Below are positions 14,333 to 14,971 of a DNA stretch of 14,971 nucleotides, piece after piece; the stretch's first letter is position 1; the number at the start of each line of letters is the position of its first letter. The position numbers were made by a program, and so were the translations under genes. Under the pieces are notes generated by a model that saw nothing but the letters and a program-made list of their open reading frames with translations, was not told where the DNA came from and searched no databases. The stretch comes from Dwaynesavagella gallinarum (GTDB taxonomy: Bacteria > Bacillota > Clostridia > Clostridiales > Clostridiaceae), in NCBI GenBank assembly GCA_019120235.1, contig DWVN01000049.1, positions 1 to 14,971 on the forward strand, written 5' to 3'.

Positions 14333-14851
14333 ATGACAAAATTAATAAGAGTTTTAGACGATTATTCTGAGTTTAAATTAAATTTTTCTATCGGATCTCA
14401 TAATGTAATTTTATTTGAAGACGATAGATTAAAAATCAATTTAATTAAACTAATTTTTAATATGTGTGAAAGAAATTTAAGAAGTACACCATATGTTATA
14501 AGTGGCTTTAATTTAAAACCTTATTTAAATTTATTTGATAATATATATGATAAGTTAAGTATTGATTTAAATATAAAATCACACCATAAATTAACACTTA
14601 TACAATATTGTGAAATATTTGAGTTTAAAAATTTTAATAGTGAATTTTATTTGTTAAATAATTTTGATAAATTGAAAAGTATGTTTATAGTTTCTCTATT
14701 TAGTGGTAATGAAGTTGTTTTATTTGATAATGCTTATTCATTAGAGGTAGGAGATTATGTAGAATTTATATTAGACTTAGGAAAGAAGTTTAATTTATTT
14801 TCAAATAGAGTTTTTATAGAAATAAAGAAAGCAAGTCATAGTTTAAATTGA
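14333..14851 (+). CDS. Unrecognised 172-aa protein, possibly a degenerate ABC-type ATPase
   Basis: ATG 14333 is chosen over the in-frame ATG 14315 because GGAAGGA (14321-14327) lies five bases before it. The layout faintly recalls a shortened ABC ATPase. A beta-rich N-terminus with IGSHNVILF and a helix INLIKLIF (35-42) lie where GxNGAGKTTLxKLI would be. LFSGNEVVLFDNAYSLEVGDY (from residue 122) resembles a signature loop followed by Walker B (hhhhDE) and D-loop, with Asn where the catalytic Glu would be. No Walker A lysine or Gly-Lys-Ser/Thr exists, so ATP hydrolysis is not expected. This comparison is by eye and weak. It could equally be an unrelated lineage-specific protein. The stop codon lies in the terminator stem, and the gene stands alone behind a palindromic element. 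Confidence 0.7.
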   Translation: MTKLIRVLDDYSEFKLNFSIGSHNVILFEDDRLKINLIKLIFNMCERNLRSTPYVISGFNLKPYLNLFDNIYDKLSIDLNIKSHHKLTLIQYCEIFEFKNFNSEFYLLNNFDKLKSMFIVSLFSGNEVVLFDNAYSLEVGDYVEFILDLGKKFNLFSNRVFIEIKKASHSLN

Positions 14852-14862
14852 CTTGCTTTTTT
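14828..14862 (+). terminator. Rho-independent terminator after 14333-14851
   Basis: AAAGCAAGTCA (14828-14838) pairs perfectly with TGACTTGCTTT (14849-14859) across a 10-base loop, and the T run extends to 14862. The stop codon TGA (14849-14851) is part of the stem. Confidence 0.85.
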
Positions 14863-14873
14863 GTATTGAATAT

Positions 14874-14971
14874 ATGTTTGAATATAAAAATGTAAGTAAA
14901 ATTGATGTTATGATTTTAGTTATGTTTTTTGAGAGAAATTTTGAATTGTCAGAGGTAATATTTGAAAATGT
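14874..14971 (+). CDS. Start of a further open frame, cut by the window end
   Basis: From ATG 14874 the frame stays open for 32 codons to the right edge (MFEYKNVSKIDVMILVMFFE...). No Shine-Dalgarno sequence precedes it. TTGACT (14848-14853) and TATATG (14871-14876) are 17 bases apart, but the -10 would overlap this ATG, so a later in-frame ATG (14910) or another promoter may be used. Product unknown; whether it is a real gene needs the sequence beyond the edge. Confidence 0.4.
   Translation, partial: MFEYKNVSKIDVMILVMFFERNFELSEVIFEN

Noticed and set aside
1..14971. CRISPR arrays, transposons, phage genes, tRNA or rRNA
   Set aside because: No regularly spaced direct repeats, transposase motifs, cloverleaf or rRNA segments were seen on either strand by eye.

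Overview
The window is very AT-rich DNA from a spore-forming, Gram-positive organism of the Clostridia type. Supports for this are the sporulation protease SpoIVFB, the Firmicutes-specific L27-processing protease Prp next to a cleavable L27, strong AGGAGG-type ribosome binding sites, frequent TTG starts and short Rho-independent terminators. The AT bias and compact layout would suit a host-associated lineage such as the segmented filamentous bacteria (Candidatus Arthromitus) as well as an ordinary low-GC clostridium. The sequence alone does not settle this.

Layout. Positions 1-1861 carry the 3' part of a rodA/ftsW gene and spoIVFB. They are closed by a bidirectional terminator shared with a convergent, unannotated 23-residue membrane peptide at 1891-1962 (minus). 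Positions 2049-6640 are the conserved housekeeping run rplU-prp-rpmA-obgE-nadD-yqeK-rluA-family. It begins with its own promoter and an L21-type leader and ends at a perfect 16-bp hairpin. A D-Ala-D-Ala carboxypeptidase lies on the minus strand (6655-7515), divergent from comEA (7679-8320). Positions 8316-12756 form a complete selenium operon, selD-selA-selB. SelD is itself a selenoprotein: the gene starts at GTG 8380 and reads through an in-frame TGA at 8422-8424, followed by a SECIS-like hairpin. A gene call starting at 8470 would miss its catalytic N-terminus. A 19-bp bidirectional terminator separates selB from a convergent queuosine-precursor (VUT/YhhQ) transporter (12757-13440, minus). 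The right end holds two unrecognised genes, 13526-14209 and 14333-14851, and the start of a third.

How the genes work together. The left block couples cell-wall elongation and sporulation genes to ribosome biogenesis: L21, L27, the protease that matures L27, the GTPase Obg and a pseudouridine synthase. NAD synthesis (nadD) and Ap4A hydrolysis (yqeK) are included. The selenium block makes selenophosphate (SelD), converts Ser-tRNA(Sec) to Sec-tRNA(Sec) (SelA) and delivers it to UGA codons (SelB), so SelD depends on its own pathway. The tRNA(Sec) gene selC is not in the window. The most novel-looking material is the small membrane peptide at 1891-1962 and the right-end gene at 14333-14851. The latter looks like an ABC-ATPase remnant without a Walker A lysine, behind a 55-bp palindromic element. 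No CRISPR array, tRNA, rRNA, insertion sequence or phage gene was seen.
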